Of a stretch of 64,000 nucleotides of DNA, positions 46,155-56,192 are shown piece after piece. Positions within the stretch are counted from its first letter, which is position 1. Each line of letters starts with the position of its first letter. The translations under genes and the position numbers were made by a program. Origin of the DNA: Poseidonocella pacifica (GTDB lineage Bacteria > Pseudomonadota > Alphaproteobacteria > Rhodobacterales > Rhodobacteraceae). The stretch covers positions 186,001 to 250,000 of the forward strand of contig NZ_FOJU01000002.1 of assembly GCF_900111875.1 (NCBI RefSeq), read 5' to 3'. A model generated the notes under the pieces. That model was not told the origin of the DNA. It did not search any database and saw nothing but the letters and a program-made list of their open reading frames with translations.

Positions 46155-47333
46155 TCAGAGCCCGGCGTCAGCCTCGATCGCCTTGCGCGACTTTCGCGCG
46201 CGTTCGGTTGCGGACTTGAGCTGCCCGCAGGCCGCCATGATGTCTTCTCCGCGTGGCCTGCGAATGGGGGAGGCATATCCGGCGTGATAGATGATGTCGG
46301 CGAATGCCTTGATGCGATCCTGATCGGAGCGAACATAAGGGGCGCCGGGCCATTCGTTGAATGGGATGAGGTTGATCTTGGCCGGAATGCCCTTGATCAG
46401 GCTGACCAGCCGACGCGCATCAGCATCGCTGTCGTTCACATCCTTGAGCATGACATACTCAAAGGTGATCCGCTCGGAGTTGCTCAGGCGCGGATACTCC
46501 CGAAGCGCATTCAGCAAGGCTTCGATGTTCCATTTCTTGTTGATCGGCACGAGCTTGTCGCGCACTTCGTCCGTCGTGGCGTGGAAACTCACGGCCAGAA
46601 GGCACCCGATCTCCTCTGCGGTCTTGGCAATTTCGGGCACAACCCCGGAGGTAGACAGCGTGATGCGGCGGCGGGAAAGGCTGATCCCCTCCCTATCCAT
46701 GGCGATTTTCATCGCGTCGCGCACGTTGTCGAAATTATAGAGAGGCTCCCCCATGCCCATCAGGACGATATTGGAGAGAAGACGCGTTTCATCCTTGGGC
46801 GCGCCGGGCTCTGGCCACTCCCCAAGATCGTCACGGGCCATCATGACTTGACCCACGATCTCGCCGGCTGAGAGGTTGCGCACCAGTTTCTGCGTACCGG
46901 TATGGCAAAAGGAACAGGTCAGCGTGCAGCCCACCTGCGATGAGATACAAAGCGTACCGCGATCCGTCTCGGGGATATAAACCACCTCGACCTCATGCCC
47001 CCCCGCAATCCGGACGAGATATTTCCGCGTGCCATCATTGCTGACCTGACGGGAAACCATTTCGGGGATCTCGATGACGAAGTTCTCCGCCAGTTGCGCG
47101 CGAAACCCCTTGGCGAGATTGGTCATGGCGTCAAAATCGCGTACGCCCCACTGATAGATCCATTGCCAAACCTGATTGACCCGCATCTTGACCTGTTTCT
47201 CGGTCACGCCAATCTCCAGCAGCGCATCCCGAAGCTGGGGCCGGGTCAGACCCACAAGATTGCGCCGCCCGCCCTCTGGGGACTTGCGGGGAATGGTCAG
47301 GACATCCTGCGTGATGGGGGCGCTGGCGGTCAT
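46155..47333 (-). CDS. rlmN: 23S rRNA (adenine(2503)-C(2))-methyltransferase RlmN
   Basis: 392 residues. The radical-SAM motif CTLTCSFC (CxxxCxxC) and [15 protein letters not shown] are intact; [21 protein letters not shown] and [13 protein letters not shown] follow. The conserved C-terminal cysteine is within MAACGQL. Dual-specificity RlmN methylates A2503 of 23S rRNA and A37 of some tRNAs. A GGAGG site is 7 bases before the ATG. Confidence 0.97.
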   Translation of the reverse strand: MTASAPITQDVLTIPRKSPEGGRRNLVGLTRPQLRDALLEIGVTEKQVKMRVNQVWQWIYQWGVRDFDAMTNLAKGFRAQLAENFVIEIPEMVSRQVSNDGTRKYLVRIAGGHEVEVVYIPETDRGTLCISSQVGCTLTCSFCHTGTQKLVRNLSAGEIVGQVMMARDDLGEWPEPGAPKDETRLLSNIVLMGMGEPLYNFDNVRDAMKIAMDREGISLSRRRITLSTSGVVPEIAKTAEEIGCLLAVSFHATTDEVRDKLVPINKKWNIEALLNALREYPRLSNSERITFEYVMLKDVNDSDADARRLVSLIKGIPAKINLIPFNEWPGAPYVRSDQDRIKAFADIIYHAGYASPIRRPRGEDIMAACGQLKSATERARKSRKAIEADAGL

Positions 47334-47437
47334 GTCGGTCCTCCGGGACGGCGTGCAAAATGCCCCGGCGAGTATGCCCGGGCGCTAAGAGATAGCTCAC
47401 ATATAGGATTCGATGGGAAAGTCCAAAGGGAAACAGG

Positions 47438-48370
47438 TCAGGCCAGCGCGACCCCAAGCCCGACCTGCTCATCAAGATGGCGAATTGCTGCTTCAACTTT
47501 TAGCAGGTGAACGGCATCCAGGGGAAGAACAGGGCGCGGGGGCGCGAGACCCGTCAGGCCGACATGGGGCGCAATCGCGTAATTCACGCGGAAGCTGCCG
47601 AATTCCCGAAAAAGCGACCAGAGAGGTTCAAAGCCAGCTTCAAGCCGCATCACCTCCGCCCGATCTTCCGCTATGGCGGCCCGCGCCAAAGCAACGGCGG
47701 GCACCGGCAGCATCCCGGCAATTACGCTGAACCAAGCATCCGCACCAGCCAGCAGTGCCTTGGACGCCTCCCAATCCCCGCTGTAGCCGATCGTAAAGCC
47801 CTCTGGCAGGCGCGCGCGGAGCGATCCGATCTCACCGCGCACATCGCGCGAGGCGGGAAAGGGCATTTTCACAGCAACGACGTTAGGAAGCTCCGCCAGT
47901 CGGCCAATCAGCTCCTCGCTGAAAGTAAAACCAGTGGTCGTGGGATTGTTGTAGATGCAAATCGGCAGCGACGTCGCCGCGCTCAGATCGGCGAAGAGGC
48001 CATGGACTTCGGCACTCGTGAGTCGCTGATATGAAACCGGTGCCAGCAACACGCCATCCGCGCCGCCCTCTTCGGCATCACGCGCAAGGGCCGCGGCGTC
48101 TTGCGTGCCCATCGCCCCCACCCCGACGATGAGCGGAACCTTGCCGTCAATGACTTCGGAGGCGACCCGCAGGACCCGGCGTCGTTCCTCGGGGGTGAGG
48201 TAGACGTAACTTCCGGTGCTGCCCAAGAGTCCGACGGAATCAGCGCCGGCCGCCACAATACGTTCAAGGAGGATCGCCAAGCGCTCGGGGCGCAAGCGAA
48301 GCCCCTCGTCGCTTGGCGTCATCGGAAAGGCGGAGAGGCCGCGAAACAAAGCGGCCCCTTTCGTGCTCAC
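47438..48370 (-). CDS. dihydrodipicolinate synthase family protein (DapA paralogue)
   Basis: 310 residues from a GTG at 48370 that overlaps the ialB stop (GTGA). DapA/NAL-type TIM barrel: LLGSTGSYVYLTPEERRRVL, ICIYNNPTTTGF with the conserved tyrosine, and VVAVKMPFP with the Schiff-base lysine. The GTTGES substrate loop of true DapA is STGSYVY here, and the window already has a canonical dapA, so it probably acts on another 2-keto acid aldol (for example sugar-acid or hydroxyproline breakdown). Substrate unknown. Confidence 0.85.
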   Translation of the reverse strand: MSTKGAALFRGLSAFPMTPSDEGLRLRPERLAILLERIVAAGADSVGLLGSTGSYVYLTPEERRRVLRVASEVIDGKVPLIVGVGAMGTQDAAALARDAEEGGADGVLLAPVSYQRLTSAEVHGLFADLSAATSLPICIYNNPTTTGFTFSEELIGRLAELPNVVAVKMPFPASRDVRGEIGSLRARLPEGFTIGYSGDWEASKALLAGADAWFSVIAGMLPVPAVALARAAIAEDRAEVMRLEAGFEPLWSLFREFGSFRVNYAIAPHVGLTGLAPPRPVLPLDAVHLLKVEAAIRHLDEQVGLGVALA

Positions 48371-48918
48371 TTGCACCGGCCTTGTGCTTCTTCCAACGCT
48401 GCGGTGAAGCCAAGAAGGGAGAAGGTGTCCTGCGTCTGGGTCCCACGGGAGGACCGCGCCGTCAGCACGGCTTCTGCCCCGCGCTTCATCGCCGCGACCA
48501 TTTTGGCATCTTCTGCCGGCGACGTGGGCCAAGCCCATCCCACCAATTCGCCGCCCTTGTCGCGAATGTTTTGGGTGAACATCTCAAATTTCGTTCCACC
48601 GATATCGACCGTGACATTGGACCCGTCCGCGAAGGGATATCCGCCGGTGAAGGTGACCTGCCCCTCGGCCCCGGCTTCGGGACGATAGAAGACGAACAAG
48701 AGGATGTCTCCACGGCTCACCGATACGACGTTGCCGTTGCGGGTGTTGACCGTCTTTTCCGGTGCCGACACGCTCCAGCATGCCTTGGGGGTTTCTTCCA
48801 TGAAGACCGCCCAATCGGTCTTGGCGGCGACTTGGTTGTCGCTCTGCTGCGCCCCAGCGATACTTGCCTGCAACCCAATGGTCGCCGCGACCACCGCACC
48901 TGCCACTCGTGACATCAT
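48367..48918 (-). CDS. invasion associated locus B (IalB) family protein
   Basis: 183 residues. A signal peptide ends at SIAGA-QQ. WAVFMEETPKACWSVSAPEKTVNTRNG and VSRGDILLFVFYRP are the IalB hallmark. The mature protein is probably periplasmic. The name comes from Bartonella; in free-living Rhodobacteraceae a role in invasion is not implied. GGAGG lies upstream. Coupled to the DapA-like gene by GTGA. Confidence 0.88.
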   Translation of the reverse strand: MMSRVAGAVVAATIGLQASIAGAQQSDNQVAAKTDWAVFMEETPKACWSVSAPEKTVNTRNGNVVSVSRGDILLFVFYRPEAGAEGQVTFTGGYPFADGSNVTVDIGGTKFEMFTQNIRDKGGELVGWAWPTSPAEDAKMVAAMKRGAEAVLTARSSRGTQTQDTFSLLGFTAALEEAQGRCK

Positions 48919-49074
48919 GTGTCCTGCCTCCGCTGCCTTGCCTCAAATGTCGGGCCCGGCGCAGATATGCCGTTTGGCCCCTTTGCTCATTGCCATCGTT
49001 TGAATAGCCTGAAACACCGGAACTGGAAAAGGGCGATTGGCAGAAAATTGCCGAGCACGACGGAAAGGTGGCAC

Positions 49075-50067
49075 ATGACCGATTCAGTACCCCTCGTAGA
49101 ACTCTGGCGCGGTGAATTTCTCGAGAGCGTGCACGCAGGCCATGCCGTGATAAGCGATGGCTCCGGCACCGTCGTGGAGGCTTGGGGGAACGCGGATGCG
49201 GTCATCCTGCCGAGGTCATCGGTAAAGATGATCCAAGCGCTTCCCCTTGCGACATCTGAGGCGGGACGAGGGCTGTCCACCCGCCAACTCGCCTTTGCCT
49301 GTGCTTCACACGATGGTGCCGCCCTCCATACAAATCAGGCCCTCAAGTGGCTGGAGGATTTGGGCCTTGCAGAGAGCGATCTTCGTTGCGGCCCGCAATT
49401 GCCCGCCGACCACAAGGCACGGCGCGATTTGATCTGTTCGGACGGTGCGCCGAACCAGACCCACAACAACTGTTCGGGGAAACACTGCGGGTTCCTGATG
49501 CTGAATCAGCACTTGGGCGGCGATGCAGAGTATGTCGACCCCTCCCACCCGGTTCAGCGCGCCGTTCGTGACGCTTTCGAAGAGGTTACTGGCGAAAACA
49601 GTCCCGGCTTTGGGATCGACGGATGCTCCGCCCCGAACTTCGCGACGACAATGACCGGACTTGCACGGGCGATGAGCCGGTTTGCCTCAGCCCGCGAGGG
49701 CTCCGGCGCGATGGCTGACGCCATGGTACGGTTGCACGGCGCCATGGCGCTTCATCCCGACCTCGTGGCCGGCGAGGGCCGCGCCTGCACCGAATTGATG
49801 CGGGCGATGGATGGGCGCGTTGCAATCAAGACCGGTGCAGAAGGTGTCTATACTGCCATGATCCCCGAGAGAGGGCTTGGCATAGCGGTAAAGATCTCCG
49901 ACGGCGCTACCCGCGCGGCCGAATGCGTCATCGCGGCGCTACTGGTTCGGCTCGGGGTTCTGGCCCCGGATCATCCCGCGACCTTGCGGAGAATGGATGC
50001 CCCCCTCGTCAATCGGCGGGGGATCGACTGCGGTGCGATCCGCCCTGTGCAGGGCCTGTGGCCCTAG
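49075..50067 (+). CDS. asparaginase (L-asparaginase II family)
   Basis: 330 residues from the ATG at 49075 (GGAAAGG upstream). VELWRGEFLESVHAGHAVI, SSVKMIQALPL, CASHDGAALHT, HNNCSGKHCGFL and GIDGCSAPNF are the conserved blocks of the R. etli-type class of asparaginases (PF06089), unrelated to E. coli AnsA/AnsB. Two conserved serine-lysine sites (SSVKM and CSGKH) and the CSAP cysteine are visible. It hydrolyses asparagine to aspartate and ammonia, in the cytoplasm as no signal peptide is seen. The stop meets that of serB tail-to-tail. Confidence 0.92.
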   Translation: MTDSVPLVELWRGEFLESVHAGHAVISDGSGTVVEAWGNADAVILPRSSVKMIQALPLATSEAGRGLSTRQLAFACASHDGAALHTNQALKWLEDLGLAESDLRCGPQLPADHKARRDLICSDGAPNQTHNNCSGKHCGFLMLNQHLGGDAEYVDPSHPVQRAVRDAFEEVTGENSPGFGIDGCSAPNFATTMTGLARAMSRFASAREGSGAMADAMVRLHGAMALHPDLVAGEGRACTELMRAMDGRVAIKTGAEGVYTAMIPERGLGIAVKISDGATRAAECVIAALLVRLGVLAPDHPATLRRMDAPLVNRRGIDCGAIRPVQGLWP

Positions 50068-50933
50068 GCTGCAAACTCGTCGCGGGAATAGCCCTGTAGA
50101 TAGAGCAGCGCCGACAAATCACCGTGGTTCACCCGCACGGCGCACTGTGCGGCAACGCTAGGCTTGGCATGCAGAGCCACACCCAATCCCGCCCGGCCGA
50201 GCATCCCCAGATCATTGGCGCCATCGCCAACTGCAATCACATCGGCGGGACCAATTCCAAGGTGTTCCGTGCTCTCGACCAACGCAGCGACCTTGGCATC
50301 GCGCCCAAGGATCGGCTGGGCGACCTCTCCGGTCAAGTATCCTTCTTTGACAAGGAGCGTGTTTGCGCGGGTCTCATCGAACCCGAGGGACGCGCCCACA
50401 TGAGCGGTGAACGCTGTGAAACCGCCGGAGACGAGTACGCACCGCGCGCCGCGCGCCTTCATAGTTCCCAACAGCGCCCGCCCGCCGGGCATGAAGCTGA
50501 TGCGCGTGGCAAGCACGTCGGTGATGATGCTCTCCGGCAGCCCCTTCAAAAGAGCGACCCGCTCGATCAGGGCCCCTTCGAAATCGAGTTCACCGTTCAT
50601 CGCGCGGGCCGTGATCTCCCGCACCTTCGGGCCCACGCCCGCGACCTCGGCAAGCTCATCGATGCACTCCTGCTCGATCATCGTGCTGTCCATATCCGCG
50701 AGCAACAGGCGCTTGGCACGGCCCTGCCCGGTCACGATATTCAGGTCGATCCCCTGCCCGTCCAGTTCGGCGCGAACCGTATCGACATTGCCGGGGACCG
50801 CGCCGATTGCGAATTCGGCGGCTTCATCCGGCGCGAGCCAGATCAGATCACCGCCTCCCCACGCATTGCGCAGCGCCTCCGCCATTGCAGGGGCAAGCTC
50901 GCCGGGTCGCGCGATCATTGAAACCATATGCAT
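50064..50933 (-). CDS. serB: phosphoserine phosphatase
   Basis: 289 residues from the ATG at 50933 (AGGAAGG 8 bases upstream). HAD-superfamily motif I DMDSTMI, motif II VSGGFTAF, motif III lysine region RDAKVAAL and motif IV GDGANDLGML are intact, after an N-terminal ACT-like domain. Last step of serine synthesis. It faces away from the tRNA-Ser gene 130 bases upstream. Confidence 0.96.
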   Translation of the reverse strand: MHMVSMIARPGELAPAMAEALRNAWGGGDLIWLAPDEAAEFAIGAVPGNVDTVRAELDGQGIDLNIVTGQGRAKRLLLADMDSTMIEQECIDELAEVAGVGPKVREITARAMNGELDFEGALIERVALLKGLPESIITDVLATRISFMPGGRALLGTMKARGARCVLVSGGFTAFTAHVGASLGFDETRANTLLVKEGYLTGEVAQPILGRDAKVAALVESTEHLGIGPADVIAVGDGANDLGMLGRAGLGVALHAKPSVAAQCAVRVNHGDLSALLYLQGYSRDEFAA

Positions 50934-51063
50934 GGGGCATCCCTTCCTCGTCACATCGCGGGACGATAAAGCACGCGCTCCGCGTCAGGACCAGACCCTG
51001 TGCAACATTCCCGCGTAGACCCTCTTGCAACCTGACCACAGTTGCGGATAAAGAGCGCCCCAC

Positions 51064-51153
51064 GGACAGTTGGCCGAGTGGTCGAAGGCGCACGCCTGGA
51101 AAGTGTGTAGGCGGGAGACCGTCTCGAGGGTTCGAATCCCTCACTGTCCGCCA
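51064..51153 (+). tRNA. tRNA-Ser (anticodon GGA)
   Basis: 90 bases including encoded CCA. The acceptor stem GGACAGT/ACTGTCC is perfect, the anticodon stem CACGC/GTGTG closes the loop CTGGAAA with anticodon GGA at 51098-51100, the variable arm is long as in class II tRNAs, and the T-loop TTCGAATC is present. It reads UCC/UCU codons. Confidence 0.97.
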
Positions 51154-51643
51154 CCTTTATCTCTGTTCCTCTTACCGCATACCTGCTCGCGCCCAGCGGC
51201 GGGGCGTTAAACTCGGCTGCACGGCTGAGGATGTAAACCAAGACCGAGCGCTAGAGAGATTTTCGATCCCAGTTCGAAGTGACATGGGCGCACCACCATG
51301 TGAACTCGTGAAGCGCCCACCGCCAACAGCCTCCGCTACACTCCCCTGACTTATCTATGCGGCACATGCTACCGGCAGCGCGGGTGTCGATCGCCAAGCG
51401 AACGCGCGCGATACTGTGCCGTCTATAGATTGCTCGCGCTTTTGTGCGCGTCTCGCGTCGCGCCGCGCTGGCATTTGGTAAACATTGCGGCGTATGGCAT
51501 CACGGCATTCTGGTGCACAACCGCGTTGCCATCATGCCTAAACCGACACTCACGCGTCTTAAGAATTTTCGACGGAAGTGCCATGGGGCGGCGTTAAATG
51601 CCAGGTTTCAGACCGCCCTCAGGCGGAGATAGGTATTTGTCCG
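51154..51643. other. intergenic region between tRNA-Ser and the efflux operon
   Basis: 490 bases with no convincing ORF, integrase or repeat next to the tRNA 3' end. The promoter of the RND operon should lie here but no clear hexamers were identified. Confidence 0.4.
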
Positions 51644-52780
51644 TTGCGAAAATTCGTCCTACTTCCCGTGTCACTCGGCATCTTGGTCGTCGCATACTTT
51701 GTGACTTTCGGCCTCCCGGATCAGGTTTCTCGTCTGATTGGGATCGCCACTGAGGAAACGGCTTCGGCGGACGGCGCGGCACAGGGCCGCGAGGGGGCGA
51801 GCCAGGGCCGGATCGCGCGGGCAACATCGGTGGTCATGGAACCGCTACAGTCCAGCAGCTATGCCCTGACCTTGCGCACCGTCGGCAACGCGACCTCGGC
51901 TCAGCGGGCCAACGTGACCATGAGCGAAACCGGCGAGGTGGTTGAAACCTTCCTGGAGGCGAATGCCGAAGTCGAAAAAGGCGATATCCTGCTTCGGCTC
52001 GACGATCGGACCCAGCATCTCTCGCTGGACATTGCGCAGGCCGAACTGGATCAGGCGCGGGATACGGTCGAGCGCTACCAAGCGCTTCAGGCGGGCGGCA
52101 ACCTGACCATTACCGGCGTAACGCTGTCCGAGGCAGAGGTCGCCCTGCGGCTGGCCGAAGCAAACGTCGGGATGGCGGAACTCGCGCTCGAAGAACGCAC
52201 CGTACTTGCGCCGATCTCCGGACGGCTGGGCCTGAGCGATGTGCAGGTGGGCGATCTGGTGTCCTCGGGCGAGGTCATCGTGACGATCGACGATTCCACA
52301 TCACTCGTTGTCGAGTTTGAGGTGCCCGAACGCTCCATCGGTCTGCTGTCTGTCGGAAAGACCGTCCTTGTGGGAACGCCGACCTATGCAGGGCGCGTAT
52401 TCGAGGGTCAAATCACCGCCTTCGATAGCCGGCTGGACAGCGTCACCCGAAGCGTGACCGTCAAGGCCTCCATCGACAATTCCGACAAGTTGCTCTGGTC
52501 AGGCATGACCTTTCTGGTGCGCATGATCGAAGAAACCGCTCCCCTCCCCTCCCTCCCGGCGACCGCCGTCACTTGGGACAGATCCGGGGCGGGTATCTGG
52601 GCTGTCGAAGATGGTCGCGCGATCCGTCATCCAGTCACCATCCTCTACCGCGAGGGCGATCGCGTCTGGCTTCAAACCGAGATTCCTGAGGGAACACAGA
52701 TCGTCACAGAGGGCGCGTCGAAGCTACGCGAGGCCTCGCCAGTTACCGATGCCGATGCTCCCGAAGGTCCGAGCACATGA
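51644..52780 (+). CDS. RND efflux periplasmic adaptor (HlyD/MFP family)
   Basis: 378 residues from a TTG at 51644, which puts the membrane anchor LRKFVLLPVSLGILVVAYFVTFG at the N-terminus; an ATG at 51578 would add a polar stretch. A lipoyl-like hairpin (GEVVETFLEANAEVEKGDILLRLDD), a coiled-coil (LDQARDTVERYQAL), and VLAPISGRLGLSDVQVGDLV then beta-barrel and membrane-proximal domains follow. It links the inner-membrane pump to an outer-membrane channel, which is not encoded nearby. It overlaps the pump gene by ATGA. Confidence 0.92.
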   Translation: MRKFVLLPVSLGILVVAYFVTFGLPDQVSRLIGIATEETASADGAAQGREGASQGRIARATSVVMEPLQSSSYALTLRTVGNATSAQRANVTMSETGEVVETFLEANAEVEKGDILLRLDDRTQHLSLDIAQAELDQARDTVERYQALQAGGNLTITGVTLSEAEVALRLAEANVGMAELALEERTVLAPISGRLGLSDVQVGDLVSSGEVIVTIDDSTSLVVEFEVPERSIGLLSVGKTVLVGTPTYAGRVFEGQITAFDSRLDSVTRSVTVKASIDNSDKLLWSGMTFLVRMIEETAPLPSLPATAVTWDRSGAGIWAVEDGRAIRHPVTILYREGDRVWLQTEIPEGTQIVTEGASKLREASPVTDADAPEGPST

Positions 52781-55700
52781 GTCTGGAACGACAGGCCCGA
52801 AAGGCCGGGTTCGCGGATATCTTCGTCGCCCGCCCGATCTTTGGCATTGTACTGAATCTTCTGGTCATCATTGCGGGTCTGGCGGCCCTGAGCAGCGTTG
52901 ATGTGCGTGAGATGCCCGATGTGGATCAGCCGGTCCTATCCGTCCGCACCGATTATGAGGGGGCCGTCCCCTCCACCGTGGATACCCAAGTTACCCAAGT
53001 GCTGGAAGACGCGCTCAGCGCGCTCGAGGGGCTGAGCTATATCGAGTCTGAATCCGCGTCCGGGTCGAGCCGCATCACGATCGATCTTTCGGACGGCACC
53101 GATGTAGACGTAGCGGCCAACGAGGCACGAGAGATTGTCTCGAACACAATGAGATCGCTGCCGGACGATGTGGATGATCCAACCGTCTCCAAAAGCGACA
53201 GCAACTCCGACGCGATCATCCGGCTCGCTCTTTTGGGTGACGCGAGTTTTGATGAACTGACCCGCCTTGCGGAAGGTGCCGTCTATGAAAAGCTGTCAAC
53301 CATCGACGGCATCGCCGAAGTTACGGTGCGTGGCAATCGGGCAAACGAATTCCGCGTGACGGTGGATATACCGTCGCTGATGAGCCGGGGCCTTACCGTT
53401 TTCGACGTCAATCAGGCCCTCTCGAGCCTGCGAGACGATACGCCTTTGGGTGAACTGGAAAGCACATCCCAGACGCTCGCCCTGAGTGTCGGCAATGAAG
53501 ACGTCACGGTCGATACCATCAAGTCCTTGCGGATCAACGCCGCCACGTCGATCGCGGACGTGGCCTTGGTCCAGCTGTTGCCTGAAGAAAGCACGGTTTT
53601 CACACGGGTGAACGGACAGTCTGCCGTGAGCCTCGATATTACGCGGCAATCCGTCGGGAATACGCTGGATATTTCACGCGCGGTCAGTATCGCCGTGGAG
53701 GAACTGCAAGCGCAATTGCCTCAGAACGTCCAACTGGTCACGACCTCCGATGATGGTATCTTTATTGAAGGGTCCATTCAGGAGGTGGTCAAATCCATCC
53801 TGCTGGCCACCTGTATCGTGATCGCTGTAATCTTCCTGTTTTTGCGGTCAGTCCGCGCGACGCTTATTCCCGCGGTTACGATCCCCGTCGCGCTCATCGG
53901 GACGTTGGCGGCAATCTGGCTCGCAGGGTTTTCCGTCAACACCATCAGCCTGCTCGCCATGGTTCTGGCCACTGGCATGGTGGTGGACGACGCTATCGTT
54001 GTAATCGAGAACATCGTGCGTAAACGTAAAAGCGGCATGGGCGCCTACGCGGCCGCGGCGGCGGGTACGAACGAAGTTTTCTTTGCCGTCATCTCAACTA
54101 CCGCCACGCTTGCTGCGGTGTTCATTCCGATTTCCTTTCTGCCCGGCCAAGCTGGCGGCGTATTTTCCGAGTTCGGCTTCGTCCTTGCCTTTGCCGTTAC
54201 GCTTTCATCCGCCACGGCTCTGACGCTCGCGCCCGTGTTGGCCGCTCTTCTTGATCCCGGAAAACCCGGGAAAGGAGCCCCGATCGAGCCTGCCCCTCCG
54301 ACCCGCTTTGCACGCGGGTTTGATGCCGTGATGGATTGGGCGATCAGGACACCGCTGTTTGTCTTGGCCGTTGCGATTGCTTTTGCGATCATCGCGTTTG
54401 GCGCTGCCTCCTCCCTGCCGTCCGCTGTGACCCCCTCGGAGGATCGCGGGTTCTTTCTCGTGCAGGCGCGGGGCGCTTCCGATACCACCGTGGACTATCT
54501 CGACGAACAGGTTGCCCAGATCGAGGAAATCCTCGCCCCGTATCAGGACCGGGGTGAAATCAGAACCGTGCAGAGCATCGTCGGCATTGGTGGCGGCACC
54601 AGCGCCTTCATCATCGTGCGCCTGCCCGACTGGCAAGAGCGTGATTTTGCACAGCAGGATCTGATCACCAAGATCAGCGGTCAGCTCAACTCTGTCCCCG
54701 GTGTTCAGGTCAGCGCACGCTCAACCAACTCCCTCAACATTCGCGGGGCGGGCAGCGGCCTTGGACTCGCGGTAACGGGCACCGATATTGAAGATATCAC
54801 GGCGGCCGCGGATGCCCTCGTCGCGGCGATGAGTCAGGATCCGACATTCCTGAACCCACAACTGTCGAACGACAGTGTGGATGCCCAGTTGGAGGTAACC
54901 GTGGATGACGACGCAGCCAATGACATGGGCCTGTCTCCTTCCGAGGTCACGTCCCTGATCAGCGTCTTGGTTCGCGGAAACGAGGCCGTGACCGTATTTC
55001 AGGATGACACCGAAATCGCCGTCAACGTCGTCCCGGGCGGCCCCCCGATCGATGATCCCTCAGACATCGAATCGATGTCCATACGGCTCGATAACGGCTC
55101 TTTCGTGCCCCTTTCCACACTCGCAACACTGGAGACCGTAGTCAGCCAGGCCCAGATCGAACGGCACGGCGGCGCACTCTCCGTGGCGCTGCAGGCCAAC
55201 CTCGGAGCGGGCGCGGACCTGTCAGATGCGATGAGCCGGGCGCAGCAGATTGCACAGGAGGTTCTGCCAGAGGGGATGGCCCTCATCTTCACCGGTGAGG
55301 CCGCGACACTCGATGAGAGCAACTCCTCCATCTACGTGGTGTTCGGGGTTGCGCTTCTGGTGGTGCTGCTTGTTCTTGCGGCGCAGTTCGAAAGCTTCGC
55401 CAGCGCAGTAGTCATCATGATGACAGTGCCCTTCGGCCTCGCCGCTGCCATTCTTGCGATTTCGATCACGGGGGGATCCCTGAACTACTACAGCCAGATC
55501 GGCCTCGTGATGCTGATCGGGGTGATGGCAAAGAACGGTATCCTGATTGTCGAATTTGCCAACCAGCTCCGCGAAGCCGGAGAGGATATCGACACCGCCA
55601 TTCGGAGCGCACTGCGCTTGCGCATACGTCCTGTGATGATGACGATGGTCTCTACCGTCTTTGGCGGCCTCCCGTTGGTGCTCACCTCCGGCGCAGGGGC

Positions 55701-55884
55701 GGAAGCGCGCGTCGCCGTGGGCTGGGTCATCGTCGGTGGGCTTGGGTTTGCCACGGTTTTCACGCTGTTCCTGACGCCGATCTTCTATCGCTGGATCGCG
55801 GTCTGGGGTGCCGAACCCGGCGCGGCCGCCAGCCGCCTGCGCGCAGAGACGGAGCGGCAAGCCGCGCAAATTCCCGCCGAATAG
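52777..55884 (+). CDS. RND efflux transporter permease (HAE1-type)
   Basis: 1,035 residues, about the AcrB length. Twelve membrane helices with the proton-relay aspartates in GMVVDDAIVVIENI (helix 4). The N-terminal FVARPIFGIVLNLLVI, the porter domain blocks, and the C-terminal GVMAKNGILIVEFANQLRE and IRPVMMTMVSTVFGGLPL are typical. It exports drugs or other amphiphiles by proton motive force, with the adaptor encoded upstream. Substrate not predictable. Confidence 0.96.
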   Translation: MSLERQARKAGFADIFVARPIFGIVLNLLVIIAGLAALSSVDVREMPDVDQPVLSVRTDYEGAVPSTVDTQVTQVLEDALSALEGLSYIESESASGSSRITIDLSDGTDVDVAANEAREIVSNTMRSLPDDVDDPTVSKSDSNSDAIIRLALLGDASFDELTRLAEGAVYEKLSTIDGIAEVTVRGNRANEFRVTVDIPSLMSRGLTVFDVNQALSSLRDDTPLGELESTSQTLALSVGNEDVTVDTIKSLRINAATSIADVALVQLLPEESTVFTRVNGQSAVSLDITRQSVGNTLDISRAVSIAVEELQAQLPQNVQLVTTSDDGIFIEGSIQEVVKSILLATCIVIAVIFLFLRSVRATLIPAVTIPVALIGTLAAIWLAGFSVNTISLLAMVLATGMVVDDAIVVIENIVRKRKSGMGAYAAAAAGTNEVFFAVISTTATLAAVFIPISFLPGQAGGVFSEFGFVLAFAVTLSSATALTLAPVLAALLDPGKPGKGAPIEPAPPTRFARGFDAVMDWAIRTPLFVLAVAIAFAIIAFGAASSLPSAVTPSEDRGFFLVQARGASDTTVDYLDEQVAQIEEILAPYQDRGEIRTVQSIVGIGGGTSAFIIVRLPDWQERDFAQQDLITKISGQLNSVPGVQVSARSTNSLNIRGAGSGLGLAVTGTDIEDITAAADALVAAMSQDPTFLNPQLSNDSVDAQLEVTVDDDAANDMGLSPSEVTSLISVLVRGNEAVTVFQDDTEIAVNVVPGGPPIDDPSDIESMSIRLDNGSFVPLSTLATLETVVSQAQIERHGGALSVALQANLGAGADLSDAMSRAQQIAQEVLPEGMALIFTGEAATLDESNSSIYVVFGVALLVVLLVLAAQFESFASAVVIMMTVPFGLAAAILAISITGGSLNYYSQIGLVMLIGVMAKNGILIVEFANQLREAGEDIDTAIRSALRLRIRPVMMTMVSTVFGGLPLVLTSGAGAEARVAVGWVIVGGLGFATVFTLFLTPIFYRWIAVWGAEPGAAASRLRAETERQAAQIPAE

Positions 55885-56192
55885 CGCACGGGACTATGGC
55901 GGCTCGTCCCCGATCGGGCCGCCACCTTACCGGTCGGCATGTGGTGTGAAACCCTGATGCTGAATCGCTGGGCGACCACTGCTTGGCCGCCGGCATCGCG
56001 ATCCGGCTTATCTTGCCTTCTCTCCTTGGCTACACGATGATGAAGTGCGGCCGGGCGATGGCGTCGCCAGCACCTTGGTGCGTTGCCGCAATCTCTTTCC
56101 TGAACGCCGGGACCTTTCTTTGCTGCAGGCATCGCGGGGCAAGGCTGGCTCCTTTGATGCGACAACAGCATTCGGATCTAGGGAGCCATGCA
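55885..56192. other. intergenic region between RND pump and creatinase
   Basis: 308 bases with no recognised gene, repeat or terminator. Confidence 0.4.

Noticed and set aside
51064-51643. tRNA-Ser as an integration site
   Set aside because: No integrase, repeat of the tRNA 3' end or foreign-looking genes follow it; the next genes are an ordinary RND efflux pair.
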